A stretch of 64,000 nucleotides of DNA from Thalassotalea_F euphylliae (GCF_042682785.1 NZ_JBHUIB010000012.1:744001-808000); one strand, 5' to 3'; shown: positions 16,461 to 26,108, counted from the first letter of the stretch. A program made the numbers and translations. The notes: a model not told the origin generated them from the letters alone.

Positions 16461-17204
16461 ATGGATAAGATGCTTTATATCGCGATGAGCGGTGCGAAAC
16501 AAAATATGCATGCCTTATCAGTGACTGCGAACAATTTAGCAAATGCAAAGACAACGGGCTTTAAAGCTGACCTTGCGCAAGCAAGAACGATGCAAGCGTT
16601 CGGTGAAGGTATGCCCACGCGCGTGTTTTCGATGACTGAACGAGCTAGCCAAAACTTTGACGGCGGCTCGATGCTTGCGACAGGTCGTCCGCTGGATGTT
16701 GCTGTACAAGGTGATGGTTGGATTGCCGTGCAAACACCTGATGGTGGCGAGGCTTACACACGAGCAGGTCATTTAACGATCACCGAAGAAGGCTCTCTGC
16801 AAACAGCGAATGGCGATTTGGTCATGGGCGAAGTTGGGCCTGTATTTTTACCGCTACCGGTAAATGCTATTCAAATTTCTAATGACGGAACCATTATGGT
16901 TCGCCCGGATGGCGCACCAGCCAACATTCAAGATGAAGTAGGGCGAATCAAGCTAGTAAACCCTGATGTACGAAACATTGAAAAAGGTACTGATGGCCTG
17001 TTTAGACGTAAAGATGGCACTGTTGAGCCACCTGATATTACCGTACAAATTCAAAGCGGCATGCTTGAATCAAGCAATGTTAGCCCAGTCTCTGAAATGA
17101 CTGACATGATCGCATTACAACGACAGTTTGAAATGCATTTGAAACTTATGAAAACAGCAGAAGAAATTGATTCAGCAAGTTCTTCGTTATTGCGTGCTTT
17201 CTAA
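16461..17204 (+). CDS. flgF: flagellar proximal rod protein FlgF
   Basis: A 247-aa rod subunit with the axial N-terminus (MLYIAMSGAKQNMHALSVTAN then NLANAKTTGFKAD) and C-terminal helix (EMTDMIALQRQFEMHLKLM). The D1 motif is VQGDGWIAVQTPDG with YTRAGH. It begins a new transcription unit and is followed by flgG after 21 bases. Confidence 0.95.
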   Translation: MDKMLYIAMSGAKQNMHALSVTANNLANAKTTGFKADLAQARTMQAFGEGMPTRVFSMTERASQNFDGGSMLATGRPLDVAVQGDGWIAVQTPDGGEAYTRAGHLTITEEGSLQTANGDLVMGEVGPVFLPLPVNAIQISNDGTIMVRPDGAPANIQDEVGRIKLVNPDVRNIEKGTDGLFRRKDGTVEPPDITVQIQSGMLESSNVSPVSEMTDMIALQRQFEMHLKLMKTAEEIDSASSSLLRAF

Positions 17205-17225
17205 TTTTTTAAGACGAGGTGAAGT

Positions 17226-18014
17226 ATGAACCCAGCATTATGGATTAGTAAAACTGGCTTAGATGCGCAAACGAAGGATATCGCGGTTATTTCAAATAAC
17301 CTAGCGAATGCCAGTACCGTCGGTTTTAAGAAAAGCCGCGCTGTTTTTGAAGATTTGTTGTACCAAACAATTAACCAACCAGGTGGCCGAAGCGCGCAAG
17401 ATACGGAAATGCCATCAGGCTTAATGCTTGGTGCAGGTTCTAAAGTGGTTGCAACGCAAAAGATCCACACCCAAGGTGACATGATAACAACGGATAATTC
17501 GCTAGATATCATGATTCAAGGTGAAGGCTTTTTTGAGATTCTGATGCCAGATGGCACCTCGGCATACAGCCGAAATGGTCAGTTTACCATGGATGAAGAA
17601 GGTAACGTGGTTACACCGGGCGCGGGTTACCTTTTACAGCCGCAAGTCACCATTCCAGAAGATGCGTTAGAAATTAATATTTCACAAGACGGCGAAGTGT
17701 CAGTTCGTCTTCAAGGACAAGCAGAAAACGCGGTAGTGGGACAAATCAATACGGTTCGTTTTATTAACCCAACGGGGCTAGAGCCTATCGGTCAGAACTT
17801 ATTTACTGAGACGGCAGTAAGTGGTGCGCCTACCGAAGGTGTGCCGGGTCTTGAAGGTTACGGTATGTTGGTTCAAGGGGCACTTGAAACGGCTAACGTC
17901 AATACGACAGAAGAACTCGTTAATCTGATTGAAAGCCAACGTGTTTATGAAATGAATTCGAAGGTTATTTCTGCGGTCGATCAGATGCTGAGTTATATCA
18001 ACCAGCAGTTGTAA
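17226..18014 (+). CDS. flgG: flagellar distal rod protein FlgG
   Basis: A 262-aa distal rod subunit. It shows KTGLDAQTKDIAVISNNLAN with STVGFKKSRA at the N-terminus, the IQGEGFFEILMPDGT / YSRNGQF D1 motif, and the C-terminal ELVNLIESQRVYEMNSKVIS helix. The segment VFEDLLYQTINQPGG is characteristic of FlgG and distinguishes it from FlgF. Its length equals that of enteric FlgG (260-262 aa). Confidence 0.97.
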   Translation: MNPALWISKTGLDAQTKDIAVISNNLANASTVGFKKSRAVFEDLLYQTINQPGGRSAQDTEMPSGLMLGAGSKVVATQKIHTQGDMITTDNSLDIMIQGEGFFEILMPDGTSAYSRNGQFTMDEEGNVVTPGAGYLLQPQVTIPEDALEINISQDGEVSVRLQGQAENAVVGQINTVRFINPTGLEPIGQNLFTETAVSGAPTEGVPGLEGYGMLVQGALETANVNTTEELVNLIESQRVYEMNSKVISAVDQMLSYINQQL

Positions 18015-18028
18015 TTAAGGAGTTTGTG

Positions 18029-18712
18029 ATGAAACACCTTGTGAGTTTGCTGATCATTCTGTTGCTTGCTGGCTGTGCTAGCAACAATGAAATGACAAAA
18101 ATACTGCCTGACGATCCTGATTTTGCGCCAATTTTGCCGGAAGAAGAGGAAGAAAGTGTAGTACCTACAGGTTCACTGTTTAAAACAAACTACGTGAACA
18201 ATATCTACTCTGATTCTAAGGCACATCGGGTTGGCGATATTATTTCTGTGATTTTGAGTGAGAGCACGCAGGCGCAGAAAAATGCCAAGACTGAATTGTC
18301 AAAAGAGAACGAGGCAACGCTTGATCCCATAATTGGGCTTGGCGGAAATCCTGTAACCTACAAAGGCGATTCAATTCAGTTCGGTATGAATCAAGAGACC
18401 GAATTTACAGGTGACTCGAAAGCCAATCAAGGTAATAGCTTGAGCGGTAACATTTCCGTGCACGTGTTGCGGGTTTTACCCAATGGTAACTTGATGATTC
18501 GTGGTGAAAAATGGATGACGCTTAACAATGGTGACGAATACATTCGTCTAACCGGCATTATCCGCCCGCAAGATATTACCTCTGAGAACACCATTATTTC
18601 TCACAAAGTCGCTAATGCGCGCATTCAATATGCAGGTACCGGTGCGTTTGCCGATGCGCAAGAGCAGGGGTGGTTAACTAAATTCTTCAACGGCAAATGG
18701 TGGCCGCTGTAA
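18029..18712 (+). CDS. flgH: flagellar L-ring protein FlgH
   Basis: A 227-aa lipoprotein forming the outer-membrane L ring around the rod. The signal peptide ends in a lipobox LLAGC|AS, acylated at about Cys17. Family segments are GSLFKTNYVNNIYSD, RVGDIISVILSESTQAQKNAKTE and the C-terminal VANARIQYAGTGAFADAQEQGWLTKFFN. AAGGAG at 18017-18022 supports the ATG at 18029; a GTG one codon earlier is the only close rival. Confidence 0.96.
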   Translation: MKHLVSLLIILLLAGCASNNEMTKILPDDPDFAPILPEEEEESVVPTGSLFKTNYVNNIYSDSKAHRVGDIISVILSESTQAQKNAKTELSKENEATLDPIIGLGGNPVTYKGDSIQFGMNQETEFTGDSKANQGNSLSGNISVHVLRVLPNGNLMIRGEKWMTLNNGDEYIRLTGIIRPQDITSENTIISHKVANARIQYAGTGAFADAQEQGWLTKFFNGKWWPL

Positions 18713-18731
18713 TTGATAGCGGGAGGTTAAT

Positions 18732-19838
18732 ATGAAAAAAGTATCTACATTTTGTCGTATCGTATTAACGGGCTTGATGGTTTTAACAAGTTTTTCAAGC
18801 GCGGCTGCACAACGAATAAAAGACTTAACGGATGTACAGGGCGTTCGCTCGAACCAATTGGTCGGTTACGGTTTAGTGGTTGGTTTACCGGGAACGGGCG
18901 AACAAAGTCCGTTTACTGAGCAAAGCTTTAAAACCATGTTAAGTAACTTCGGTATCACGATGCCGGCAAATCTAAAGCCTAAAATCAAAAACGTTGCCGC
19001 GGTAGCTGTTCACGCTGATTTACCTGCATTCGCTAAACCTGGCCAAACTATTGATGTGACAGTTTCCTCTATGGGTAGCGCACAAAGCTTGCGTGGCGGT
19101 ACGTTACTACAAACCATTATGATGGGTATTGACGGTAATGCCTACGCTGTTGCTCAAGGTAGCTTAGTAGTGAGTGGCTTAGGTGCTGAAGGTTTAGACG
19201 GTTCTAAAATTGTCATTAACACGCCAACTGTGGGTCGTATTGCTAACGGAGCAACGGTGGAGCGCGAAGTTAAGTCACCATTTTTATCCAGTGATCACAT
19301 CACACTGAACTTACATACATCTGATTTTACATCCGCAAAACGCATGGCTGATACCATTAACGACTTTGTTGCTGGAACGGCACGCGCTGTTGATGCTACA
19401 TCGGTAAAAGTGACCGCGCCACGTGATGCAGCTGATCGTGTTGCCTTTTTATCGATGATTGAAAATTTAGAGTTTGAACCAGACTCGCCTGCAGCGAGAG
19501 TTATTGTTAACTCGCGCACAGGTACGATTGTTATCGGCGCCGATGTTCGCTTGTTAGCTGCAGCGATTACTCATGGTGGTATTACCGTAACGATTAACGA
19601 GCAGCAAGAAGTGTCGCAACCTGATGCGTTTGCCGATGGTGAAACCACGGTAACTGAAAACAGCATAGTTGACGTTAATCAAGACGATTCTCGCATGTTC
19701 GTATTCAATCCAGGTGTAACGTTAGACACGCTGGTTCGTGCCATTAACGAGGTGGGCTTAGGTCCAGGTGATGTTATGGCGATTCTAGAAGCATTAGAAC
19801 AAGCTGGCGCTTTACGCGGCGACTTGGTCATTATCTAG
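18732..19838 (+). CDS. flgI: flagellar P-ring protein FlgI
   Basis: A 368-aa periplasmic subunit of the P ring. The signal peptide ends around SSAAA|QRIKDL. Family blocks are DVQGVRSNQLVGYGLVVGLPGTG, PGQTIDVTVSSMGSAQSLRGG and the C-terminal EALEQAGALRGDLVII. AGCGGGAGGTTA precedes the ATG. It sits in the flgH-flgI-flgJ order, with FlgA (upstream, minus strand) as its chaperone. Confidence 0.97.
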   Translation: MKKVSTFCRIVLTGLMVLTSFSSAAAQRIKDLTDVQGVRSNQLVGYGLVVGLPGTGEQSPFTEQSFKTMLSNFGITMPANLKPKIKNVAAVAVHADLPAFAKPGQTIDVTVSSMGSAQSLRGGTLLQTIMMGIDGNAYAVAQGSLVVSGLGAEGLDGSKIVINTPTVGRIANGATVEREVKSPFLSSDHITLNLHTSDFTSAKRMADTINDFVAGTARAVDATSVKVTAPRDAADRVAFLSMIENLEFEPDSPAARVIVNSRTGTIVIGADVRLLAAAITHGGITVTINEQQEVSQPDAFADGETTVTENSIVDVNQDDSRMFVFNPGVTLDTLVRAINEVGLGPGDVMAILEALEQAGALRGDLVII

Positions 19839-19858
19839 AGCAAAGGGCTGGGATTATC

Positions 19859-20809
19859 ATGGATAGCAAGCTGTCTGAAGTTCAAAACTTTTTCGATTTA
19901 AATAGCTTAAACAATATTCGTGAAGCGTCACATAAAACTGACGCTGATTCGAAAAAAGCAGCCCTAAAAACGGCGGCACAGCAGTTTGAAGCTATTTTTA
20001 TGCAGATGCTGCTAAAGAGCATGCGTAAAGCTGAGGAAGTACTTGAGTCAGATAGTCCTTTTAATTCTCAATCGACTAAATTTTACCGCGATATGCATGA
20101 TCAGCAGTTAGCGGTTGAGCTATCGAACAATGGTACTCTCGGTTTAGCCGAACTTATTGAACGTCAACTTGGCGGCGGCGATGGTGACTTTACACCTCGC
20201 TCAGTACTGAGAACTAATGATGATGTTGTGAGAACGACAAACATGGACAGCACCTCACAAAACAGTGTGCCGTCAAATATTCGTCGTGTTGATACATCGG
20301 CAGCCGAAACAACTGTTAAACAGACTGAAGCATATTCTTTTGAACAGCCTAAAGACTTTGTGACAGCGCTTACAGAGCCTGCAAAACAAGCTCAACGAAA
20401 ACTTGGTGTGCCATTTGAAGTGGTTATCGCACAAGCGGCACTGGAAACCGGTTGGGGCAAAAAAGTCATCCAAAAAAATGACGGTTCAAGTTCAAACAAT
20501 TTGTTTAATATTAAAGCCGATAAACGTTGGGCTGGGGACAAAACAAACAAAGATACGTTGGAATTTGAAAATGGTGCTCTAATCAAGAAAAACGAGCCTT
20601 TCCGCGTATATGATTCTCTGAAAGATAGCGTTCAAGACTATATTTCTTTCCTTTCATCTGGTAGCCGTTATCAAGATGCGCTTTCTAAACCAGACAATGT
20701 GGAACACTTCCTGCAGGGATTACAAAAAGCCGGTTATGCGACGGATCCTAAGTACGCTGAAAAGATCTTAGGCACGCTAAAAACAGTGACTGGCATTTTA
20801 AGTAATTAG
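19859..20809 (+). CDS. flgJ: FlgJ, rod scaffold with peptidoglycan hydrolase domain
   Basis: A 316-aa bifunctional protein. The N-terminal rod-capping domain (about 1-110) shows AAQQFEAIFMQMLLKSMRKA and FNSQSTKFYRDMHDQQLAV. A Ser/Thr-rich linker (about 115-160) leads to a glucosaminidase-type domain (about 160-315) with the catalytic Glu in AQAALETGWGKK and the SSSNNLFNIKAD motif. The enzyme part opens the murein for the rod. Being two-domain is normal for gammaproteobacteria, unlike the single-domain FlgJ of alphaproteobacteria. Confidence 0.96.
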   Translation: MDSKLSEVQNFFDLNSLNNIREASHKTDADSKKAALKTAAQQFEAIFMQMLLKSMRKAEEVLESDSPFNSQSTKFYRDMHDQQLAVELSNNGTLGLAELIERQLGGGDGDFTPRSVLRTNDDVVRTTNMDSTSQNSVPSNIRRVDTSAAETTVKQTEAYSFEQPKDFVTALTEPAKQAQRKLGVPFEVVIAQAALETGWGKKVIQKNDGSSSNNLFNIKADKRWAGDKTNKDTLEFENGALIKKNEPFRVYDSLKDSVQDYISFLSSGSRYQDALSKPDNVEHFLQGLQKAGYATDPKYAEKILGTLKTVTGILSN

Positions 20810-20855
20810 CAGGCTATCGACTTCACTCTGTACTCGGTAGCTAGGAGTATAGAGA

Positions 20856-22832
20856 ATGTCTATTAACTTGTATCAAACTGGGGTAAGTGGTCTTTTATCA
20901 GCCCAGCAACAGTTGGCTACAACAGGTCACAACATTGCCAATGTTAACACCGAAGGCTACAACCGACAGCGCGCTGAACAGCAAGCGCAGTTGGGTATCG
21001 CGTTTGGCGACAACTACATTGGCTCTGGTACCTACATTACAGACATCACGCGTATTTACGACCAATTCTCCTACAAAGAACAGCTTATCAACACCAGCAG
21101 CTTAGGTGGAGCAAATGCTAAGTTTGCTAGCCTTGACCAGCTTAATGACATCATGAGTTTTTCGGGCAATGCCGTGCTTAATTCTATTGACCGTTTTTAC
21201 CAAGCGGTAAATGGTATTGCAGATAACCCAAGTGACTCTGGCCTCAGAAACATAGCCCTTACACAAGCTGAAATTTTGGCGAGTGACTTTAATTCTCTCA
21301 ACGCTAACTTTGAACAGCTTGAACAAGCGAACAACAACGAAATCGAACAAATTGCAGAGCAGATCTCAGAAATTTCGATTGAGCTTTCAAAAATCAATGA
21401 AGCGATTTTGCAGAATCCGACATTCTCATCAGCAGGACAACCAAACGACTTACTTGATAAGCGTGACATGCTGATTACCGAGTTAGGTCAATATACATCG
21501 GTGAATACGGTTACTGACGCCAATGGTGTAATGACTGTCATGATAGGCGGCGGCAACACATTAGTTGCTGGTATTACTCCGTTGACTGTTGAGATCAATT
21601 CTGGTGATCCGGATCCAAACCAAACTGAATTAGTGCTCGTTGGCCCAAACAGCAATATTGCGCTTGATGAGCGAAGCCTGGGGGGCTCGCTTGGTGCTAA
21701 GTTCGATTTTCGTGATAACGATTTAAAACAGGCGCGTGCAGAAATAGATCGTTTGGCGATGGGGATTTCTGAAACGATTAACGCGGCACAAGCGGATGGT
21801 TTAGATTTAAATCAACAGCAGGGCGTCAATATTTTTACTGACATTAATGACCCAACATTGACTGCTGGTCGAGTATTAGAGCCTTCTTCAAATTCTGCTG
21901 GTGTTAGCGCTGAAGTTGTTATTACTGATATTGGTTTAGTGCCAACCAATGAGTTCGAAATTGAATACGATGGCGCTAACTACATCATGACAAATCAGTT
22001 GGATGGTAGCCAAACCAATTTAGGCCCCGCGGGTGGTGGTACTTACGCCACTGCGTTTGGATTTGAATTTGTTGAAACAGGTGCAGTGCCAGTAGCTGGC
22101 GATACGTTTGTTATTCGCCCGAACGAAAACAGCGCGGCGCTAATGGCCGTCACACTAAATGACGGTAACGCGATAGCGGCAAGTACGCCTGTCGAAATAA
22201 AACCATCGCCAAACAACGTGTCGGCAGGCGCTATTACGATTACTGATGTGATTGATCCTGTTGCTGCTCGTACGCTGGCACAGCCAGATCCTATGAAGAT
22301 TGAAGTGCTTGAAGACCCCGTTGGTACGTGGAATTACACCTTCACTGATGGTGCTGGTACTGTTTCAGGTCCATTCCCTTATACACCACCTTCCCAATCT
22401 GTTGATTTACCGCCGGGTGGCCCGTTTGCGTTTACGGTAGAAATCAGTGGTACACCTTCAGGTATAGCACCAAGTGCACCTGAAGAGTTCTTGATAGAAG
22501 ACGCTTGGGGAATTGGTAACGGTCAAAATGCGGTCTTGATGGGATTGACGCAAGAACAGGGCGTTTTAAATAACGGTAATGAAAGCTTCTCAGAAAGTTT
22601 AGGTATCACCATCTCAGATGTTGGTTCAAATACTAAATCTGCAGAGCTAATTGCAGATACTGCCGAGGCATTACATACCCAAGCGTTTAACCGCAACCAA
22701 GCAACATCAGGTGTAAACCTTGATGAAGAGGCTGCAAATTTGATCCGTTTTCAACAGGCGTATCAAGCGGCATCACAAGTTATTTCAACTGCAAATACTA
22801 TATTCGACACCTTGTTGGCAGCAGCGAGGTAG
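20856..22832 (+). CDS. flgK: flagellar hook-filament junction protein FlgK (HAP1)
   Basis: A 658-aa junction protein. The N-terminus has the axial motif (YQTGVSGLLSAQQQL, then TTGHNIANVNTEGYNRQRAE), and the C-terminus the GVNLDEEAANLIRFQQAYQAAS helix ending DTLLAAAR. The central domain (about 250-560) is longer than in enteric FlgK (547 aa) and is rich in Pro, Gly and acidic residues. FlgN is the export chaperone. It is followed by flgL after 9 bases. Confidence 0.96.
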   Translation: MSINLYQTGVSGLLSAQQQLATTGHNIANVNTEGYNRQRAEQQAQLGIAFGDNYIGSGTYITDITRIYDQFSYKEQLINTSSLGGANAKFASLDQLNDIMSFSGNAVLNSIDRFYQAVNGIADNPSDSGLRNIALTQAEILASDFNSLNANFEQLEQANNNEIEQIAEQISEISIELSKINEAILQNPTFSSAGQPNDLLDKRDMLITELGQYTSVNTVTDANGVMTVMIGGGNTLVAGITPLTVEINSGDPDPNQTELVLVGPNSNIALDERSLGGSLGAKFDFRDNDLKQARAEIDRLAMGISETINAAQADGLDLNQQQGVNIFTDINDPTLTAGRVLEPSSNSAGVSAEVVITDIGLVPTNEFEIEYDGANYIMTNQLDGSQTNLGPAGGGTYATAFGFEFVETGAVPVAGDTFVIRPNENSAALMAVTLNDGNAIAASTPVEIKPSPNNVSAGAITITDVIDPVAARTLAQPDPMKIEVLEDPVGTWNYTFTDGAGTVSGPFPYTPPSQSVDLPPGGPFAFTVEISGTPSGIAPSAPEEFLIEDAWGIGNGQNAVLMGLTQEQGVLNNGNESFSESLGITISDVGSNTKSAELIADTAEALHTQAFNRNQATSGVNLDEEAANLIRFQQAYQAASQVISTANTIFDTLLAAAR

Positions 22833-22841
22833 GAGTAAAAC

Positions 22842-24068
22842 ATGCGCGTTTCTACAGCACAATTTTATTTTCAGAACAGCTTGCAGCTTAGCAACAAGCA
22901 AACGGATGTTAATGATCAAATTGAATATATTGCTTCAGGTAAACGGGTCCTTACGGCAAAAGATGATGCCGTGGCATTTGGCACGTTAGTTGGTTACAAA
23001 GATGAGCTTGCAGCAATAGAGAAGTATCAACGGAACATCACGCAAGCTGAAAATAGAAACAGCTTGGTTGATACCTCATTTGCTAATGCAGAACGCTTAT
23101 TGCAAGACATTAAGCAAAAGTTTATTCAAGCGAACAACGGTACATTGTCAGATGCTGACTTAGAGTCTTTAGGCGCCCTAATTCAAGATGGGCAAGAGCA
23201 GTTGCTCGATATTGCCAATATAAAAGACGAAACAGGCGGCTATATTTTTGCCGGTTTTGCGATTGATGTGCAGCCTTTCTCTTTGCAGCCAGATAATACG
23301 GTTAACTACAACGGTGATAGTGGCGAACGCGAGTTACAAATTGCCAAAAATATCTTAGTTGGTACTAACATTCCGGGTGATAAGGCGTTTGAGGATGTAC
23401 CGAATGTGATTGGCGATTTCTCGCCAGTGTATAACACGAACAATTCGGGTATCAGTGTAACCTCGGCAAAAATTACGAGTCCAGGCCTATATGACGATAG
23501 TGTCGGTCCACCGCCCGCATACCAGCCAGATTTCCAATTCAACTTTGGCCCTACGGCACAAGATTTAAACGTCACTGATGCAGATGGTGATGTGCTTTAT
23601 ACCACTGCTGCTTATGTACCAGGCCAAATAGTACCGTTAGCAAATGGTGTGGAAGTTCAGATAAGCGGCAATCCATTGCCGGGCGACAGTTTCGACATTA
23701 CACCAGAGGAAGATATTAGTGTCTTCCAAACCTTGAAAGAGGCAATTGATTGGGTAAATACCGGCAACAACCCGGCAAACCCACTCCAACATGAGGTGGA
23801 TTACGGCGAAATTCTTGAGCAAATTGATGCCGCACTCAACCACATGACGTCTCAGCGGACAGAAGCGGGCACTCGTTTAAGCCTCATTGAGAATCAAGAC
23901 AATAACCATCAAGACACGGTTCTGTACTTAGAACAGGGGCGGTCAAATATTGAAGACCTAGATTTTGCAAAGGCTATAGCCGAGTTTGAGCAGTCACAAG
24001 TGGCACTACAAGCGGCACAACAGACCTTTGTACAAGTGAAAGATTTATCTTTATTTAATTATATTTAA
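22842..24068 (+). CDS. flgL: flagellar hook-filament junction protein FlgL (HAP3)
   Basis: A 408-aa junction protein related to flagellin. The N-terminus has QLSNKQTDVNDQIEYIASGKRV with AKDDAVAFG, the FlgL version of the flagellin D0/D1 motif. Its C-terminus (DLDFAKAIAEFEQSQVALQAAQQTF ending FNYI) is typical. A variable insert lies between residues 150 and 300. It ends the flgF-L operon; the first flagellin has its own promoter downstream. Confidence 0.95.
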   Translation: MRVSTAQFYFQNSLQLSNKQTDVNDQIEYIASGKRVLTAKDDAVAFGTLVGYKDELAAIEKYQRNITQAENRNSLVDTSFANAERLLQDIKQKFIQANNGTLSDADLESLGALIQDGQEQLLDIANIKDETGGYIFAGFAIDVQPFSLQPDNTVNYNGDSGERELQIAKNILVGTNIPGDKAFEDVPNVIGDFSPVYNTNNSGISVTSAKITSPGLYDDSVGPPPAYQPDFQFNFGPTAQDLNVTDADGDVLYTTAAYVPGQIVPLANGVEVQISGNPLPGDSFDITPEEDISVFQTLKEAIDWVNTGNNPANPLQHEVDYGEILEQIDAALNHMTSQRTEAGTRLSLIENQDNNHQDTVLYLEQGRSNIEDLDFAKAIAEFEQSQVALQAAQQTFVQVKDLSLFNYI

Positions 24069-24073
24069 TTTTT

Positions 24074-24089
24074 TGGCACGTAAAGTGCT
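24074..24089 (+). promoter_or_regulatory. sigma-54 promoter of the first flagellin
   Basis: TGGCAC, five bases, then GTGCT, with GG and GC at the correct offset, 94 bases before the flagellin start. It resembles the sigma-54 control of flaA in Vibrio species. Confidence 0.72.
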
Positions 24090-24183
24090 TTGGTTTAAGT
24101 GCGTCAATTTTTATGCACTGTGGTTCAACCCAATGTTGTTATCAGCAATCGAACCACTACCTATAACTTAGGAGATGATAGCA

Positions 24184-25005
24184 ATGGCTTTAGTCGTAAA
24201 CAGTAACATCGCATCGTTGAACGCACAGCGTCAGCTTAGCCGTGCAACCGATGACTTACAAACTAACTTTCAACGTTTATCATCAGGTAAACGTATTAAC
24301 AGCGCGAAAGATGACGCTGCAGGTCTTCAGATCTCAAGCCGTCTAACTGCGCAAATCAATGGTCTTAACCAAGCAGCTCGAAATGCAAATGACGGTATTT
24401 CACTAGCGCAAACCGCTGAAGGTGCGTTAGATGAATACACGAATGCATTACAACGTATGCGTACCCTAGCGGTACAAGCGTCGAACGGTTCTAACAACAC
24501 GTCTGACCGTGCGGCTCTGCAAGCAGAATATGCGCAGCTTGAAGAAGAATTAACACGTATTTCGAATGACACAGAGTTCGGTGGTGTTGCACTTCTAAAT
24601 GGTTCGTACAACGAAGGTTTCCAAATCGGTGCTAACGCCGGTCAGGTAATCTCAATCACCATTTCTACTAACTTCGATGCAACGTCAATTGTTGCTGGTG
24701 GTGTGGGTTCAATCGGTGGTTTCTCTGCGGCACAAAGTGCTATTTCCAAAATGGATGACGCATTAGCGGCAGTAAACAGCGTACGTGCAGACCTGGGTGC
24801 TAAGCAAAACCGTTTTTCTTCAATTATTCGTTCGAACACGAATACTGCAGAAAACGTCTCAGCGTCTCGTTCTCGTATCGAAGATACTGACTTTGCTGCA
24901 GAATCAGCAGCATTGGCAAGAACAACAGTTCTGCAACAGGCATCTAGCTCAATGTTAGCGCAGGCTAACCAGCAGCCTCAGATCGCTCTATCGTTACTGC
25001 AATAA
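24184..25005 (+). CDS. flaA: flagellin (first copy, sigma-54 type)
   Basis: A 273-aa filament subunit with conserved D0/D1 ends: MALVVNSNIASLNAQRQL, FQRLSSGKRINSAKDDAAGLQIS, and the C-terminal SRIEDTDFAAESAALARTTVLQQ with ANQQPQIALSLLQ. The central region (about 145-185) is short and Ser/Thr-rich, where Maf-dependent nonulosonic acids are usually O-linked. AGGAG at 24170-24174 and the match to the second copy favour the ATG at 24184 over one three codons upstream. It is very similar to the next flagellin, a tandem duplication with different promoters. The symbol is given by analogy with Vibrio. Confidence 0.95.
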   Translation: MALVVNSNIASLNAQRQLSRATDDLQTNFQRLSSGKRINSAKDDAAGLQISSRLTAQINGLNQAARNANDGISLAQTAEGALDEYTNALQRMRTLAVQASNGSNNTSDRAALQAEYAQLEEELTRISNDTEFGGVALLNGSYNEGFQIGANAGQVISITISTNFDATSIVAGGVGSIGGFSAAQSAISKMDDALAAVNSVRADLGAKQNRFSSIIRSNTNTAENVSASRSRIEDTDFAAESAALARTTVLQQASSSMLAQANQQPQIALSLLQ

Positions 25006-25020
25006 TAGACATTTGCAGGC

Positions 25021-25048
25021 AAAAAAAGACCCTTTATGGGTCTTTTTT
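25021..25048 (+). terminator. rho-independent terminator after the first flagellin
   Basis: A-run, GACCC, 5-base loop, GGGTC, T6. It isolates the first flagellin transcript from the second copy. Confidence 0.9.
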
Positions 25049-25123
25049 CATTTTTATTTTCTACTAATTTCAGCTGTTTATAGATTAATTGCGCTTTTTT
25101 TGTGTTTTTTTTCTAAAAAAGTT

Positions 25124-25150
25124 TAAAGATCTTTTTTTAAGCGCCGATAA
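25124..25150 (+). promoter_or_regulatory. sigma-28 (FliA) promoter of the second flagellin
   Basis: TAAA (25124-25127), exactly 15 bases, GCCGATAA (25143-25150): a perfect match to the FliA consensus, 83 bases before the second flagellin. Confidence 0.92.
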
Positions 25151-25233
25151 AGGTTTCAAGAGGCATACAGTGATAGTCATTGGGTCTCTAAAGTTAACAA
25201 CTGAAAGAGCACAATGGCTCAGGAGCATTTATC

Positions 25234-26052
25234 ATGGCTTTAGTAGTAAATAGTAATATTGCATCATTAAATTCACAGCGTCAGTTGGCTCGTACAACAG
25301 ATGACTTATCAACTAGCTACCAACGTTTATCATCTGGTAAGCGCATTAACAGTGCTCGTGATGACGCTGCGGGTCTACAAATTTCATCTCGTTTGACTGC
25401 ACAAATCAACGGTTTGAACCAAGGTACTCGTAACGCTAACGATGCTATCTCACTTGCACAAACCGCTGAAGGTGCATTAGATGAGTACACAAACACGCTT
25501 CAACGTATGCGTACACTTGCGGTACAAGCATCAAACGGTTCAAACAACACATCTGACCGTTCTGCACTTCAAGCTGAGTACAGCGAGTTGGCAACAGAAT
25601 TAACACGTATCTCTGATGATACTGAGTTCGGTGGTGTTGCGCTTCTAAATGGTTCTTATGACGAAGGTTTCCAAATCGGTGCGAACGCTGGTCAAGTAAT
25701 CTCTATCACGATTTCTCAAGACTTCGCGGCTTCTAACATCGTAACAGGTGGTGTTGGTTCAATTGGTGGTTTCTCTGCAGCACAGAGTGCTATCGATAAA
25801 ATGGACTCTGCACTAGCGGCAGTAAACAGTGTACGTGCTGACTTGGGTGCGAAGCAAAACCGTTTCTCATCAATCATTCGTTCGAATGACAACACTGCAG
25901 AGAACGTTTCAGCATCTCGTTCACGTATCGAAGACACTGACTTTGCTTCTGAATCAGCAAACCTAGCAAGAACAACGGTTCTTCAACAGGCTGCAAGTTC
26001 GATGTTAGCGCAGGCTAACCAGCAACCACAGATAGCTTTATCATTACTATAA
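25234..26052 (+). CDS. flaB: flagellin (second copy, sigma-28 type)
   Basis: A 272-aa filament subunit. It is nearly collinear with the first copy and differs by scattered substitutions (for example SQRQLARTTDDLSTSYQRL against NAQRQLSRATDDLQTNFQRL); the copies are most alike at both ends. It ends IALSLL, one residue shorter. AGGAG lies 9 bases before the ATG. The sigma-28 promoter implies late expression after hook completion and FlgM export. In polar flagellates with two flagellins, one often forms the hook-proximal segment and the other the main filament. Confidence 0.95.
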   Translation: MALVVNSNIASLNSQRQLARTTDDLSTSYQRLSSGKRINSARDDAAGLQISSRLTAQINGLNQGTRNANDAISLAQTAEGALDEYTNTLQRMRTLAVQASNGSNNTSDRSALQAEYSELATELTRISDDTEFGGVALLNGSYDEGFQIGANAGQVISITISQDFAASNIVTGGVGSIGGFSAAQSAIDKMDSALAAVNSVRADLGAKQNRFSSIIRSNDNTAENVSASRSRIEDTDFASESANLARTTVLQQAASSMLAQANQQPQIALSLL

Positions 26053-26078
26053 TAGTAATAGGAAATAAGCTGATGGAA

Positions 26079-26108
26079 ATGGCACTCCTATTATAGGCGT
26101 GTCATTTT
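26079..26108 (+). terminator. probable terminator after the second flagellin
   Basis: ATGGCACTCCTA and TAGGCGTGTCAT form a stem with one mismatch and one wobble pair around a 3-base loop, followed by a short T-run. Read-through into flaG-fliD is possible. Confidence 0.5.

Noticed and set aside
20510..20524. GCCGATAA inside flgJ as a sigma-28 promoter
   Set aside because: TAAA touches it directly and there is none 15 bases upstream; it lies inside a conserved coding region.
24327..25937. Open frames on the strand opposite both flagellin genes
   Set aside because: They appear at equivalent places in both copies, lack ribosome sites and family features, and follow from the codon use of flagellin.
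26081..26096. TGGCAC before flaG as a sigma-54 promoter
   Set aside because: The -12 half does not fit (AT where GC is needed); the sequence is better explained as the left arm of a terminator hairpin.
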